This document shows, piece by piece, positions 24,949-32,971 of a DNA stretch of 64,000 nucleotides. Each line of letters begins with the position of its first letter. Within the stretch, counting starts at the first letter, position 1. The position numbers were made by a program, and so were the translations under genes. The DNA lies in assembly GCA_964401385.1 (NCBI GenBank), contig CAYNYF010000009.1:1-64000 (forward strand), read 5' to 3'. The DNA comes from CAYNYF01 sp964401385. Its GTDB lineage: Bacteria > Planctomycetota > Phycisphaerae > SM23-33. The notes below the pieces were generated by a model, which saw nothing but the letters and a program-made list of their open reading frames with translations, ran no database searches and was not told where the DNA came from.

Positions 24949-26157
24949 TCATCGGCCGCCTTCGCTACGGTATCCGTGCATTGCGAAGAACACTTCCCCA
25001 ATGTCGCCCTCGTAGTCGGCGCTGATCCTCTGGGTTGCCACCTGCCGGAAGGCGGGAATGGCAGCGGCCAAGGACTTGGCCATCCGGTCGGCCATGTACA
25101 GGGGGTACGGCTCTAGCATGGACGAGACGACTGACTGTTCCTTCAGCCCTCTCAGCACAGTTGCGAGCCTGTGGACATTGTCCGCAACAGCTGCTGGCAG
25201 TTCCACCCGAAGTGCGGGGAGGAATCCATGGGGACGATAGTACACAACCTTCATCTCTCTCAGGGCTCCGACGATGTCCACGGCAACTGCCTTGGCAGCG
25301 TCAGTGGCAGCGCCACTGGGCATTGGCGTGCGCAGATGAAAGTCGCTGTCAGCCAGTGCTTGTGGCCGAACATACTCGCCGGGCCGCAAGAGAAGCGTGA
25401 GGAGCGACCGGTCATCGTGATGCGATGGCCACCCAGCGGTCTCACCGATCTCTCGTCGCGTCGAGTACTTGGGAAGGCCAACGAACGCCTTGTCAGACCT
25501 CTCGCACTTCAAGATTGCTCGGTAGTGCCGCACGAACTCAAGGGCATTCTGCTGGAACTCGGCAACACAGGCGACCTGGCCTAGTCCAAGTTCGCGATTG
25601 ATCTCCTGCGCCTTGGCAAACGCCTGGTTGAAGTAGATCACGGGCAGCGTGAGCGTCATGTCGAGCAGAACTAGGTCATGCGGTGCAGACGCGGCAAGCT
25701 CTAGCTCACGACCGAGCATTACGGCCCGCAAGACGGTCCCCGTACCATCGTGGTGGACTTCAGCTCGAACGAAGGTCCGGTGGTGCGGTGCTTCCCAATG
25801 CCGGGTCTCGCTTGGGGGTGTCAGCCCCTCAACCGCAACGGCCGCCGCGGCAGCGAGGTCCGCCGCCAGCAGGCGCTCAATTGCGTATGACCCGTCAGCC
25901 GCACATGTCGTCGGAATCTGCGGGCTGGGCAGCTCAGACTCGTGTGCGATGAGCCTCGCGTCCTCAAGCTTCTGACGGAGTGCGGCCTTATCGCGCTTCA
26001 TGTGGGTGAAATCGTCCAGAAGGTGACTGCCGACCTGAGTGGCTTTGGCCAGCACCTCCTCAACCAGTCCTGCCGGCAGGTCAGAGAATGGGCGATTGGC
26101 GGCATTGGGTTCGTTGGGGCCTGCCATTACCTTGACCTCCGGCTCTTCGGAGGCCAT
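24949..26157 (-). CDS. nurA: NurA-domain nuclease
   Basis: 402 residues. The first catalytic motif is TCAADGSYAIERLLAADL (around residue 85-102), a second acidic strand is HDLVLLDMTLTLPV, a third region has VGLPKYSTRREIG, and the C-terminal EPYPLYMADRMAKSL is typical of NurA. NurA is a nuclease that resects DNA ends with HerA. An alternative start is the ATG at residue 11. It overlaps the DUF4338 gene by 31 bases and precedes HerA, which means coupled expression. Confidence 0.87.
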   Translation of the reverse strand: MASEEPEVKVMAGPNEPNAANRPFSDLPAGLVEEVLAKATQVGSHLLDDFTHMKRDKAALRQKLEDARLIAHESELPSPQIPTTCAADGSYAIERLLAADLAAAAAVAVEGLTPPSETRHWEAPHHRTFVRAEVHHDGTGTVLRAVMLGRELELAASAPHDLVLLDMTLTLPVIYFNQAFAKAQEINRELGLGQVACVAEFQQNALEFVRHYRAILKCERSDKAFVGLPKYSTRREIGETAGWPSHHDDRSLLTLLLRPGEYVRPQALADSDFHLRTPMPSGAATDAAKAVAVDIVGALREMKVVYYRPHGFLPALRVELPAAVADNVHRLATVLRGLKEQSVVSSMLEPYPLYMADRMAKSLAAAIPAFRQVATQRISADYEGDIGEVFFAMHGYRSEGGR

Positions 26158-27278
26158 AGCCGGTATGACCCCCGCTCAAACGAGACGTAGTCCGGGCACC
26201 GCTCCGCGCGTTTCAAGAACCATCGTGCCCTGAACGCCTCCCACAGATCGCGTACCGTCCAATTGAAGAACAGCGGACGCTGGACCTCGTTGCGAAGGAA
26301 CGGCAATGCGTCGCGCCCCAAAGGTGCGGCGTAGACTTCTCGCTGAATCCCATGATTTGCCAGATTAGTGGAAAGTCCGATCCTGGGCAGGACCTTTCTG
26401 ATGACCTCCCTCTTGTTTCGGTAACCATCCCCCCAGGGCTCCCTCTTGGCAGTCGGTTTGCACCAGCGCTCTGCATAGGCGCGGATGTCACTGTAGACTC
26501 CGTTCGAGAAATGGAAGTCACCCCATCCTCCCGTCGCGCCGAGCCGATGCCAATAGGCAACTCCGTCGATTCGAATCCGATTGTAGATCGAGGACCGCCC
26601 CAGAGCCGATGTTGTCGTCAGCATGGCGAGGTATGGCCGACGCACCTCGCCACTGATTACTGTTTCGCGTCCACTGTATCGCGTGCGGAAAGCCTGCCGT
26701 ACAGGATCAGACAGGGCCAGCATCGCAACGAGCTTTCCGCACATCAGGCGATTGTACGGTGGTACCGCTCCAAGGGCAAACGCGTCGAGCACATGGTAGA
26801 GTCGCTGCTTTTTCGTCTCCGTGTCCCAGCCAACCCAGTCGTCGCGCGAACCCAAGGAGAACACTGGGTCTCCGAGGCCGAAGAGGCCGATCACCTTCCC
26901 GTTGCTCGCGTCCTCTACGATGAACCGGAGTCTCCGGCCGTACCCGGAGGACACCGGGATGCTCCAGTGAAGGCAAATATAGCGGAAGAGAAGCTCCTCC
27001 TCGCTTCCGCGTTCGACGGGAATCAGCTTGGGCAGGACCGCAGCAGGATTCACTTCCGTGCCCGATGCGATACGCTGGAGCAGCCTGTCCTCATATCGGG
27101 CAAGGTGTGACCTTGCTTCGGTGCGCTTCTTCTTGCAGGCAAGCTCGTTGACGTGCCGGAGATCGTCTTTGGTCGGGTTGGCCGGTAGCTCGATTCTCCC
27201 GTCGCGCACGACATAGCCTTGCCTTCTGAGGCTTCGAAGTACCTTTCTTCGCAACGCTGTCTTGGACTTTGCTAGCAT
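26127..27278 (-). CDS. DUF4338 (DruA-like) protein
   Basis: 383 residues. The stretch RRLRFIVEDASNGKVIGLFG, then LGDPVFSLGSRDDWVGWDTE and HVLDAFALGAVPPYNRLMCGK, fits DUF4338, the family of DruA from Druantia type I. The N-terminus is a basic helical region (KSKTALRRKVLRSLRRQG). DruA's activity is not established; a nucleic-acid role is assumed. It starts 72 bases after the hsdR stop and opens the HerA operon. No DruB-E homologue is present, so this is not a standard Druantia locus. Confidence 0.78.
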   Translation of the reverse strand: MLAKSKTALRRKVLRSLRRQGYVVRDGRIELPANPTKDDLRHVNELACKKKRTEARSHLARYEDRLLQRIASGTEVNPAAVLPKLIPVERGSEEELLFRYICLHWSIPVSSGYGRRLRFIVEDASNGKVIGLFGLGDPVFSLGSRDDWVGWDTETKKQRLYHVLDAFALGAVPPYNRLMCGKLVAMLALSDPVRQAFRTRYSGRETVISGEVRRPYLAMLTTTSALGRSSIYNRIRIDGVAYWHRLGATGGWGDFHFSNGVYSDIRAYAERWCKPTAKREPWGDGYRNKREVIRKVLPRIGLSTNLANHGIQREVYAAPLGRDALPFLRNEVQRPLFFNWTVRDLWEAFRARWFLKRAERCPDYVSFERGSYRLWPPKSRRSR

Positions 27279-27350
27279 AACATGTATCTGCGCGCCGCTT
27301 GGGTTGCCGGCTATCTCATCGGATGCTGGCTCTGTGTCGGTGTCGCACTG

Positions 27351-30300
27351 TTACGGTTGCCTTGTGTCTTCAGCCCGGATCTGCTCGTAGACATCCTTCA
27401 GCAGGTGCTGGCTCACCGCCTCGCGGAACTGATCCTCGTTCATGAACTTGGCGGCGATCTCCTCGTTCTGATCCATGCGGTCGATGAACAGGCCCTCCAG
27501 CGCCTTGCGGAAGACGTAGCCGAAATTCTCCATCGTGTTCGCCAAGGCGGCCTGCCGGAGGCTGCCATCGGCCATGGCGTCTTCGCGGATCGAGTCGAAG
27601 AAGAGCTGGTCGCCAGGCTTGAACTCGGTACCGAAGCGTTCATTCAGGATGTCGATCAACCGGGAGAGCTCGATCTCGTTGCCGCGGGCAACGCCTGTGC
27701 CCACTGCCGTCGGGCCGGACACCGGCTCCGCCCTGCCCGGCTCCAACTGGATCGATCCCTCGCCGATCTTCTGGAGGCGATAGTACTTCAACGCGACCTC
27801 GTCATCGAAGTGGTAAACGCGCCCCCGATCCCCCCTCGGCAACTTGGTCAGCAGGAAACGGACATAAGAATACAGCTTCTCCAGGTCGGTATCCTGGAAC
27901 GGGATGACCTGCGACAAGAAGGAGTAGAGGTTCCGGTAGGCCACCAGCGTATTTCGGAACTCCTCGCGGTCTTCCTCGCCGAGGGCGTTGTACCGCCTCA
28001 CAGCCGGATCGATGCAGGCGTTCATCCGGGCATGGTCGGCCGGGGTCTGGTTGCGCCGCGGCTTGTAGAAGACCTTGGCGAATTCCTCTACCTCGGCCTT
28101 GTAGTAGACCTGTTGGGCGTCGAGCTTGGCCTGGAGCTCGTACAACTGCCTCGGGTCGGCCTGCTCGCCGACCAGCGTACGCTCGTAGTAGGGCTGGAAC
28201 GCGGCCAGAATCTCGTCCGGCTCGTTGACGAAATCCAGGACGAAGGTGTCCTCCTTACCCGGGTGCGTGCGGTTCAGCCTGGAGAGCGTCTGGACCGCCT
28301 GGATGCCCGCCAGGCGCTTGTCGACGTACATCGTGTGCAGCAACGGCTGATCGAAGCCGGTCTGGTACTTCTCAGCGACCAGCAACACCTGGTATTCGTC
28401 TGTACCGAAGCGATCGGGCAGTTCCTTCTCGCCAATGTGCTTGCCCTTGGCGTCCACGTTCATACCGGGCTCGGTGTATTCGACGCCGGGCGCGTCCGGA
28501 TCGATGACCGTGCCCGAGAAGGCCACGAGCGTCTTGATCCCCGTGTACCCATTCTCCGCAATGTACCTATCGAACGCCTGCTTGTACCGCACAGCGTGCA
28601 GGCGGCTGGAGGTCACGACCATCGCCTTGGCCCTGCCGCCGATCCTGTGCATGGTGAAGTGGCGGAAGTGCTCGACCATGACCTCGGTCTTCTGGGCGAT
28701 ATTGTGCGGGTGCAGGCTCATGAATCGCGCCAGTGCCCGAGCGGCCTTGCGCTTGTCGACCTTCGGGTCGTCCTCGATGGACTTGATCAGGCGGTAGTAC
28801 GTCTTGTACGTCGTGTAGTGCTCCAGCACGTCGAGGATGAAGTTCTCCTCGATGGCCTGCCGCATGCCGTAGAGGTGGAAGGGCTGCGGCTTGCCGTCTG
28901 CGCCCGGCTGGCCGAATACCTCCAGCGTCTTGTACTTCGGCGTGGCGGTAAAGGCGAAGAAGCTGATGTTCGGCTGCCGGCCGCGTTTGGCCATGGTGCG
29001 GAGGATTTCCTCCTCGTAGTCGGCCAGCCCCTCTGCCTCGGCCTTGGCCCGCGCCTGCTGCTTGATGGCCGCCCCGGCCAGCACGCCCTTGAGTTCGGTC
29101 GCGGTCTCGCCGCTCTGGGAGCTATGGGCCTCGTCCACAATCACGGCGTACCGTCGCTCGGGCAGATCGCCGATCTTCTCCGTCACGAAGGGGAACTTCT
29201 GGAGCGTGGTGACGACGATGGGTACTCCCGCGCCGAGGGCCTCGGCCAACTGCGTCGAGTTGATGTCGATCTTCTGCACCACGCCCTGCCTGTGCTCGAA
29301 CTGATAGATCGTGTTCTGAAGCTGCTGGTCGAGCACGACGCGGTCGGTCACCACGACGATGGAGTCAAAGACCTTCTCGTCCTTCTCGTCGTACAGACTG
29401 GCCAGTCGGTGCGCGAGCCATGCGATGGAGTTGCTCTTGCCGCTGCCGGCCGAGTGCTGCACGAGATAGTTCGTCCCGACCCCGTGCTGCCGCGCATCAG
29501 CCACCATTCGCCGCACGCAGTCGAGCTGGTGATAGCGTGGGAAGATCATGGCCTCGCGCTTCACCTTCTTGCTGCCGAGCCGCCTTTCCTCGACCTGAAG
29601 GTGGATGGACCTCGCCAGGATGTCCAGGAAGCTGTGCCGCTCGAGCACTTCCTCCCAAAGGTAGGCGGTCTTGTAGCCGGCCGGGTTCTCCGGGTTGCCC
29701 CCGCCACCGGCACAGCCCCTGTTGAAGGGCAGAAAGCGCGTCTTGCTGCCCGACAGCCGCGTGGTCATGTAGACCTCGTCCGTGTCCACGGCGAAATGCA
29801 CAAGCGCTCGCTTCTTGAACTGAAAGACCAGGTCCGTCGGATCGCGGTCGCTCTTGTATTGCGTGACCGCGTGCCGCCAGGTCTGGGCGGTCATTGGATT
29901 CTTCAGCTCGGCCGTGGCCACCGGAATGCCGTTGAGTGCCAGCGTCACATCAAGTGTATTGCCGTGCTTCGGCGAGTACCGCAGTTGCCGCGTGATCGTC
30001 AGCCGGTTGGCCTCGTACCGTTTCTTCGTCTCCGGGTTCATCCCACTGGCCGGGGCGAAGTAGCCCGCGTGAAACAGCTTACCGAAGCACTTGAACCCGT
30101 GCCGCAACACTGACAGGCAACCCTCGTGCTCCGAATCCAGCGCCCGGCAGAGGTCGTCCAGCACCGTTTCGGCGGCCCTATCCTTCTGGATGCCCTCCAG
30201 GTAGGCCCACTCATCCGGCTGCGTCGCCTTGATGAACGCCAACACGTCGGCCGGGAAGATCGCCCGATGCGGATCGAAGCCATCGCGGTCGCCCTTGACG

Positions 30301-30371
30301 TACCCACCCGCTGTCGTCAGGTGGTGCTCGATGGCCGTTTCGAAGGCTATCTCTTTGTGGTCTACTGGCAT
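27351..30371 (-). CDS. hsdR: Type I restriction enzyme R subunit
   Basis: 1006 residues, normal for EcoR124-like HsdR. The nuclease domain has D141 and E155-x-K157 (VATAELKNP). Walker A is HSAGSGKSNS (306-315), the DEAH box is IVDEAHSSQ (411-419), and later helicase motifs include FTATPKYKT and DRFGTDEYQVLLVAEKYQTG. The C-terminal helical domain ends the protein. It translocates and cuts unmethylated DNA together with HsdM and HsdS. Unlike the usual order, it lies about 5 kb downstream of hsdM, after several inserted genes. The 5' end is echoed at the start of the DUF488 gene at 32173. Confidence 0.95.
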   Translation of the reverse strand: MPVDHKEIAFETAIEHHLTTAGGYVKGDRDGFDPHRAIFPADVLAFIKATQPDEWAYLEGIQKDRAAETVLDDLCRALDSEHEGCLSVLRHGFKCFGKLFHAGYFAPASGMNPETKKRYEANRLTITRQLRYSPKHGNTLDVTLALNGIPVATAELKNPMTAQTWRHAVTQYKSDRDPTDLVFQFKKRALVHFAVDTDEVYMTTRLSGSKTRFLPFNRGCAGGGGNPENPAGYKTAYLWEEVLERHSFLDILARSIHLQVEERRLGSKKVKREAMIFPRYHQLDCVRRMVADARQHGVGTNYLVQHSAGSGKSNSIAWLAHRLASLYDEKDEKVFDSIVVVTDRVVLDQQLQNTIYQFEHRQGVVQKIDINSTQLAEALGAGVPIVVTTLQKFPFVTEKIGDLPERRYAVIVDEAHSSQSGETATELKGVLAGAAIKQQARAKAEAEGLADYEEEILRTMAKRGRQPNISFFAFTATPKYKTLEVFGQPGADGKPQPFHLYGMRQAIEENFILDVLEHYTTYKTYYRLIKSIEDDPKVDKRKAARALARFMSLHPHNIAQKTEVMVEHFRHFTMHRIGGRAKAMVVTSSRLHAVRYKQAFDRYIAENGYTGIKTLVAFSGTVIDPDAPGVEYTEPGMNVDAKGKHIGEKELPDRFGTDEYQVLLVAEKYQTGFDQPLLHTMYVDKRLAGIQAVQTLSRLNRTHPGKEDTFVLDFVNEPDEILAAFQPYYERTLVGEQADPRQLYELQAKLDAQQVYYKAEVEEFAKVFYKPRRNQTPADHARMNACIDPAVRRYNALGEEDREEFRNTLVAYRNLYSFLSQVIPFQDTDLEKLYSYVRFLLTKLPRGDRGRVYHFDDEVALKYYRLQKIGEGSIQLEPGRAEPVSGPTAVGTGVARGNEIELSRLIDILNERFGTEFKPGDQLFFDSIREDAMADGSLRQAALANTMENFGYVFRKALEGLFIDRMDQNEEIAAKFMNEDQFREAVSQHLLKDVYEQIRAEDTRQP
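30316..30371 (-). repeat. 5' end of hsdR, copy A of a 56-bp duplicated coding segment
   Basis: The first 56 bases of hsdR align without gaps to the first 56 bases of the DUF488 gene (32118-32173). My count is 43 of 56 identical, including a perfect 19-base block (GTCAGGTGGTGCTCGATGG, plus strand, at 30316). Codon 1 is at the same place in both. Confidence 0.8.
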
Positions 30372-30390
30372 CGCAGTTCTCCGGTCAATC

Positions 30391-31032
30391 TCACAGCTCT
30401 ATGACCGCCGCCACGAGCTTGTAGCAGGTAGGGGGCTTCTCCTTGGGGTTGTGCGTCCATGGCTTGGTCATGCTCACCGTTAGAAGGCATTTCTTGCCGA
30501 TCTTCTCTCGGGCCTCTAGGCGACGGGTGATGATAGGGTCGGTGATCTTCAGCGAGTAATGATTGCCGTCTCCGTCTCGGAAATGCGCTACCCAACGATG
30601 GGGGTCGTAGTAGTGTCGCCCAAACTCCAGCCACTTCGGCCTAACCAGCTGCAGCGACTTCCACTCGGAAGGTGGTTTGGCCTCCAGGACAGCCGTAGCG
30701 ACACGGTCATTCGGTGAATGGAGGATTGGTGAAAGGTCCTCGACGAACTGATCCAGTGCACTTGCTTTGAGGCGACGTTTGACCTGCCAGTCCCAGTTCC
30801 GGATGGTCTGGTTCTCGCGCTGGAATTCTGCAATGGTGCGTGGCTGGATCAGGTCGCATTCCAAGATATCTCTGATCGACAGCATCTTGCCGTTAACGAT
30901 GCATCTCATCGTGGGGATGCCGTCACCCGTCTTTGTAACCGGGCGTACCCATTGCCTGGTGTCCAGATCAATGCCCGCAAGACACATTCCATCAGGACGC
31001 TTCGAATTGGCTAGTATTGCGATTCGCGCCAT
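30391..31032 (-). CDS. Probable dual-OB-domain protein
   Basis: 213 residues. It begins MARIAILANSKRPDGMCLAG followed by TRQWVRPVTKTGDG, and later has KWLEFGRHYYDPHRWVAHFR and LKITDPIITRRLEAREKIG. I recognise this as the dual-OB family that occurs with DUF488 proteins in mobile defence regions. OB folds bind nucleic acid or small ligands. It lies between a DUF488 gene (12 bases) and hsdR (19 bases) in the same operon. Family call is moderate. Confidence 0.65.
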   Translation of the reverse strand: MARIAILANSKRPDGMCLAGIDLDTRQWVRPVTKTGDGIPTMRCIVNGKMLSIRDILECDLIQPRTIAEFQRENQTIRNWDWQVKRRLKASALDQFVEDLSPILHSPNDRVATAVLEAKPPSEWKSLQLVRPKWLEFGRHYYDPHRWVAHFRDGDGNHYSLKITDPIITRRLEAREKIGKKCLLTVSMTKPWTHNPKEKPPTCYKLVAAVIEL

Positions 31033-31044
31033 GGATCACCCCGT

Positions 31045-31515
31045 TCACAAATGCTTGATCTCTACGTTGCCCCATCTGCGGCGCAGGTGCTCGGCAACGA
31101 GTCGTCGATGGCAATTCTCAGGCGTGGCCTCGCTGCACAGCAGGCACGCGTGGTCAAACTCGTCTGGCAGGTGGTGCGTCTCCGGAGAACGCTGCTCCAT
31201 CAGCGCGTTAAACTGCCGCTCGTAGTCGGCCCAGTCCATCTCCTTCTGCTTCTTGAAGCTGTCGAGGATGTCCTTCGTCGGGGCCAGGTCATCGAAGTGG
31301 GCGTAGTCGATGCCCGTGATCACACGCAGGAAGTACTCCAGGTCCTTCTTCTTCGTGAACCCAGCCAACTGCGAGACGTTGTTCAGTCGCACATCGATCA
31401 GGCGCTTCACGCCGGCCGTCTGGAGCTTCTCGAAGAACTCCTGGGCCGTCTTGCCCGCGAAGCCGATCGTGAAGATCGTGATGGGCTTGGCGTCTGTGCT
31501 AGTGGGCTCGTTCAT
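31045..31515 (-). CDS. DUF488 family protein (second of two)
   Basis: 156 residues from the ATG at 31515 (GGGAG upstream). TIFTIGFAGKTAQEFFEKLQ, then KRLIDVRLNN and a C-terminal ACLLCSEATPENCHRRLVAE, are DUF488 hallmarks; the CSE..P..CHR segment is the conserved cysteine-histidine site. The function of DUF488 is unknown. It overlaps the first DUF488 gene by 17 bases, so the pair is probably made together. The two differ strongly in sequence and are not a recent duplicate. Confidence 0.85.
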   Translation of the reverse strand: MNEPTSTDAKPITIFTIGFAGKTAQEFFEKLQTAGVKRLIDVRLNNVSQLAGFTKKKDLEYFLRVITGIDYAHFDDLAPTKDILDSFKKQKEMDWADYERQFNALMEQRSPETHHLPDEFDHACLLCSEATPENCHRRLVAEHLRRRWGNVEIKHL

Positions 31516-32173
31516 TCGAGGCTCCCTCTGCATCCATGCGGTAAGCGATCTGCTTCCCGCGTTCCTCATATGCTCGTTCGATCAGGTCTTCTTCCTTCAC
31601 ATCCTGCTGGAACAGGTCGGGCCCGATCTCCATCATCCGCATGAGCCGCTTCTCGGTATCCGCGTGTTCTTCCAGCGTGCCATCTGCAAGGATGTGCCGA
31701 ATGTGCAAGCCATGCGGCCGCAGGTGACGACAGATCAGAACTGTGCGGTGGCAGTCCAGGGGCTCCTTCTCCGCGCACATCAGCGCGATCGTGTATCGCT
31801 CAGCGCCCTTCAGTAGCCGATCAATCCCCTCGCGGAACAGCGGCAACTGGGCCACCCGCTCGTACACCGCCTGGCCGTCGACGTAGCACTCGGGCTCGTC
31901 CCGCCGGGCCCCGAGTTCACGGCCGAGGGGAACGTACTGAATGCCTTTTCGCTTAAGTGTTGCCGCCACAGCGTCCCGGTTGTACTCTGGCAAGCGGCTG
32001 AACGGCTGCGACCGCACATCCGCGACGGCGGTCACACCATGGCGGGCGAGCAATTCGAGGAAGGTCTCAATCTGATGCGTGGAGTAGCCTATCGTATAGA
32101 TGGGCCGGCCCGCCACCGTCAGGTGGTGCTCGATGGTGGTTTCGACTGCCTTTTCCTGATGGTCAACAGACAT
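31499..32173 (-). CDS. DUF488 family protein with an HsdR-like N-terminal leader
   Basis: 224 residues. Residues 28 onward are a DUF488 domain: IYTIGYSTHQIETFLELLAR, VADVRSQPFSRLPEYN, and the conserved CAEKEPLDCHRTVLI. The first 22 residues (MSVDHQEKAVETTIEHHLTV) do not belong to DUF488 but match the start of the HsdR encoded 1.8 kb downstream, 16 of 22 identical. This suggests recombination that fused an hsdR 5' end to a DUF488 gene. It follows the protease gene by three bases. Confidence 0.85.
   Translation of the reverse strand: MSVDHQEKAVETTIEHHLTVAGRPIYTIGYSTHQIETFLELLARHGVTAVADVRSQPFSRLPEYNRDAVAATLKRKGIQYVPLGRELGARRDEPECYVDGQAVYERVAQLPLFREGIDRLLKGAERYTIALMCAEKEPLDCHRTVLICRHLRPHGLHIRHILADGTLEEHADTEKRLMRMMEIGPDLFQQDVKEEDLIERAYEERGKQIAYRMDAEGASNERAH
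32118..32173 (-). repeat. Copy B of the hsdR 5'-end duplication, at the start of the DUF488 gene
   Basis: Partner of 30316-30371. The alignment is gap-free and begins at the start codon in both genes, which points to common descent of the 5' coding segment and its reading frame. Confidence 0.8.
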
Positions 32174-32176
32174 ACG

Positions 32177-32971
32177 CTACCTCTTCTCCGGAAAGAGGCT
32201 GGCCAGCCGCCTGGCGATGGTCCAGACGGGTGTGAACACGATGTCGGGATCGCCGATGTCAGTCTTTGGGCCTTTGAGAATTCCTGCCAAGGCAACGCCG
32301 CCTCCGTTCACTGGAATCCAGAGGCCAGACCCACTCATCCCCTTGAGACTTCGCGACGCCCCTTTGGGTTTGATCTTGTTGGCTTTCTCCCGTTCGGCCT
32401 CGTGCCACACAACGACTTCGTGTTCCTCGAAACGGGCCGTGATTTCATGCTCTTCGACGGCAATGACTTCGCCCTTGGCCGTATAGGCGAACGGATCGAA
32501 GAGCATCGTATCACCGACCTGCTCATACTGAGACTCAGCGGCCCAAATCCCGGTGATGATGCCTGAGGCCGACATCGGCAGTTGCTCGCGTGTCAGTACC
32601 GAGCCTGCCTTCAAATCCACAAACGCTCGTCGGTTGTCCCGTACCCGCTCAGGGTCGGCCTGGAAGAAAGCAAGGTCCGCAACCGTCCACACCGCGAGCG
32701 GCCAAGATGGACTTGAAGCAGGCATCGAAGCCAGCCCTTGGAGCGTTGCTGCTATCGCGGGAGAGTTGACGTACCAGAGGTCGCTCTTGGCCTCGACATG
32801 ACGGCAGGTCACCGCGAAACAGTGATCGCCGAACTCCACGTACACTGAACTGGCTGCCCCGCAGTGCCACGATCCATCCAACGCCAATGATCGCGTAAGC
32901 ACGAGGCCTGTGTGCCGGAGCGCCTGGTTCACGAGAGGGGCTATCTGTTGGCCGATCGAGCTCTTCACCAC
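32177..32971 (-). CDS. Trypsin-like serine peptidase domain protein
   Basis: 264 residues, no signal peptide. A chymotrypsin-type triad is visible: His58 in FAVTCRHVE, Asp99 in VADLAFF, and Ser213 in LKGMSGSGLWIP. The Asp-to-Met change in the usual GDSGS motif may alter the oxyanion loop. It is the only protease in the operon, lies between hsdS (seven-base overlap) and the first DUF488 gene, and is presumably cytoplasmic. Proteases of this sort act as effectors in some defence systems; here the role is inferred from context. Confidence 0.78.
   Translation of the reverse strand: MVKSSIGQQIAPLVNQALRHTGLVLTRSLALDGSWHCGAASSVYVEFGDHCFAVTCRHVEAKSDLWYVNSPAIAATLQGLASMPASSPSWPLAVWTVADLAFFQADPERVRDNRRAFVDLKAGSVLTREQLPMSASGIITGIWAAESQYEQVGDTMLFDPFAYTAKGEVIAVEEHEITARFEEHEVVVWHEAEREKANKIKPKGASRSLKGMSGSGLWIPVNGGGVALAGILKGPKTDIGDPDIVFTPVWTIARRLASLFPEKR

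Noticed and set aside
26127..27278. Complete Druantia system
   Set aside because: Only a DruA-like gene is present; no DruB, C, D or the large DruE helicase are in the window.
27282..30113. A 943-residue open frame on the plus strand
   Set aside because: It is antisense to hsdR, which has all nuclease and helicase motifs. The frame's residue mix (Leu, Val, Gly, Arg, His) is what a GC-rich antisense frame gives.
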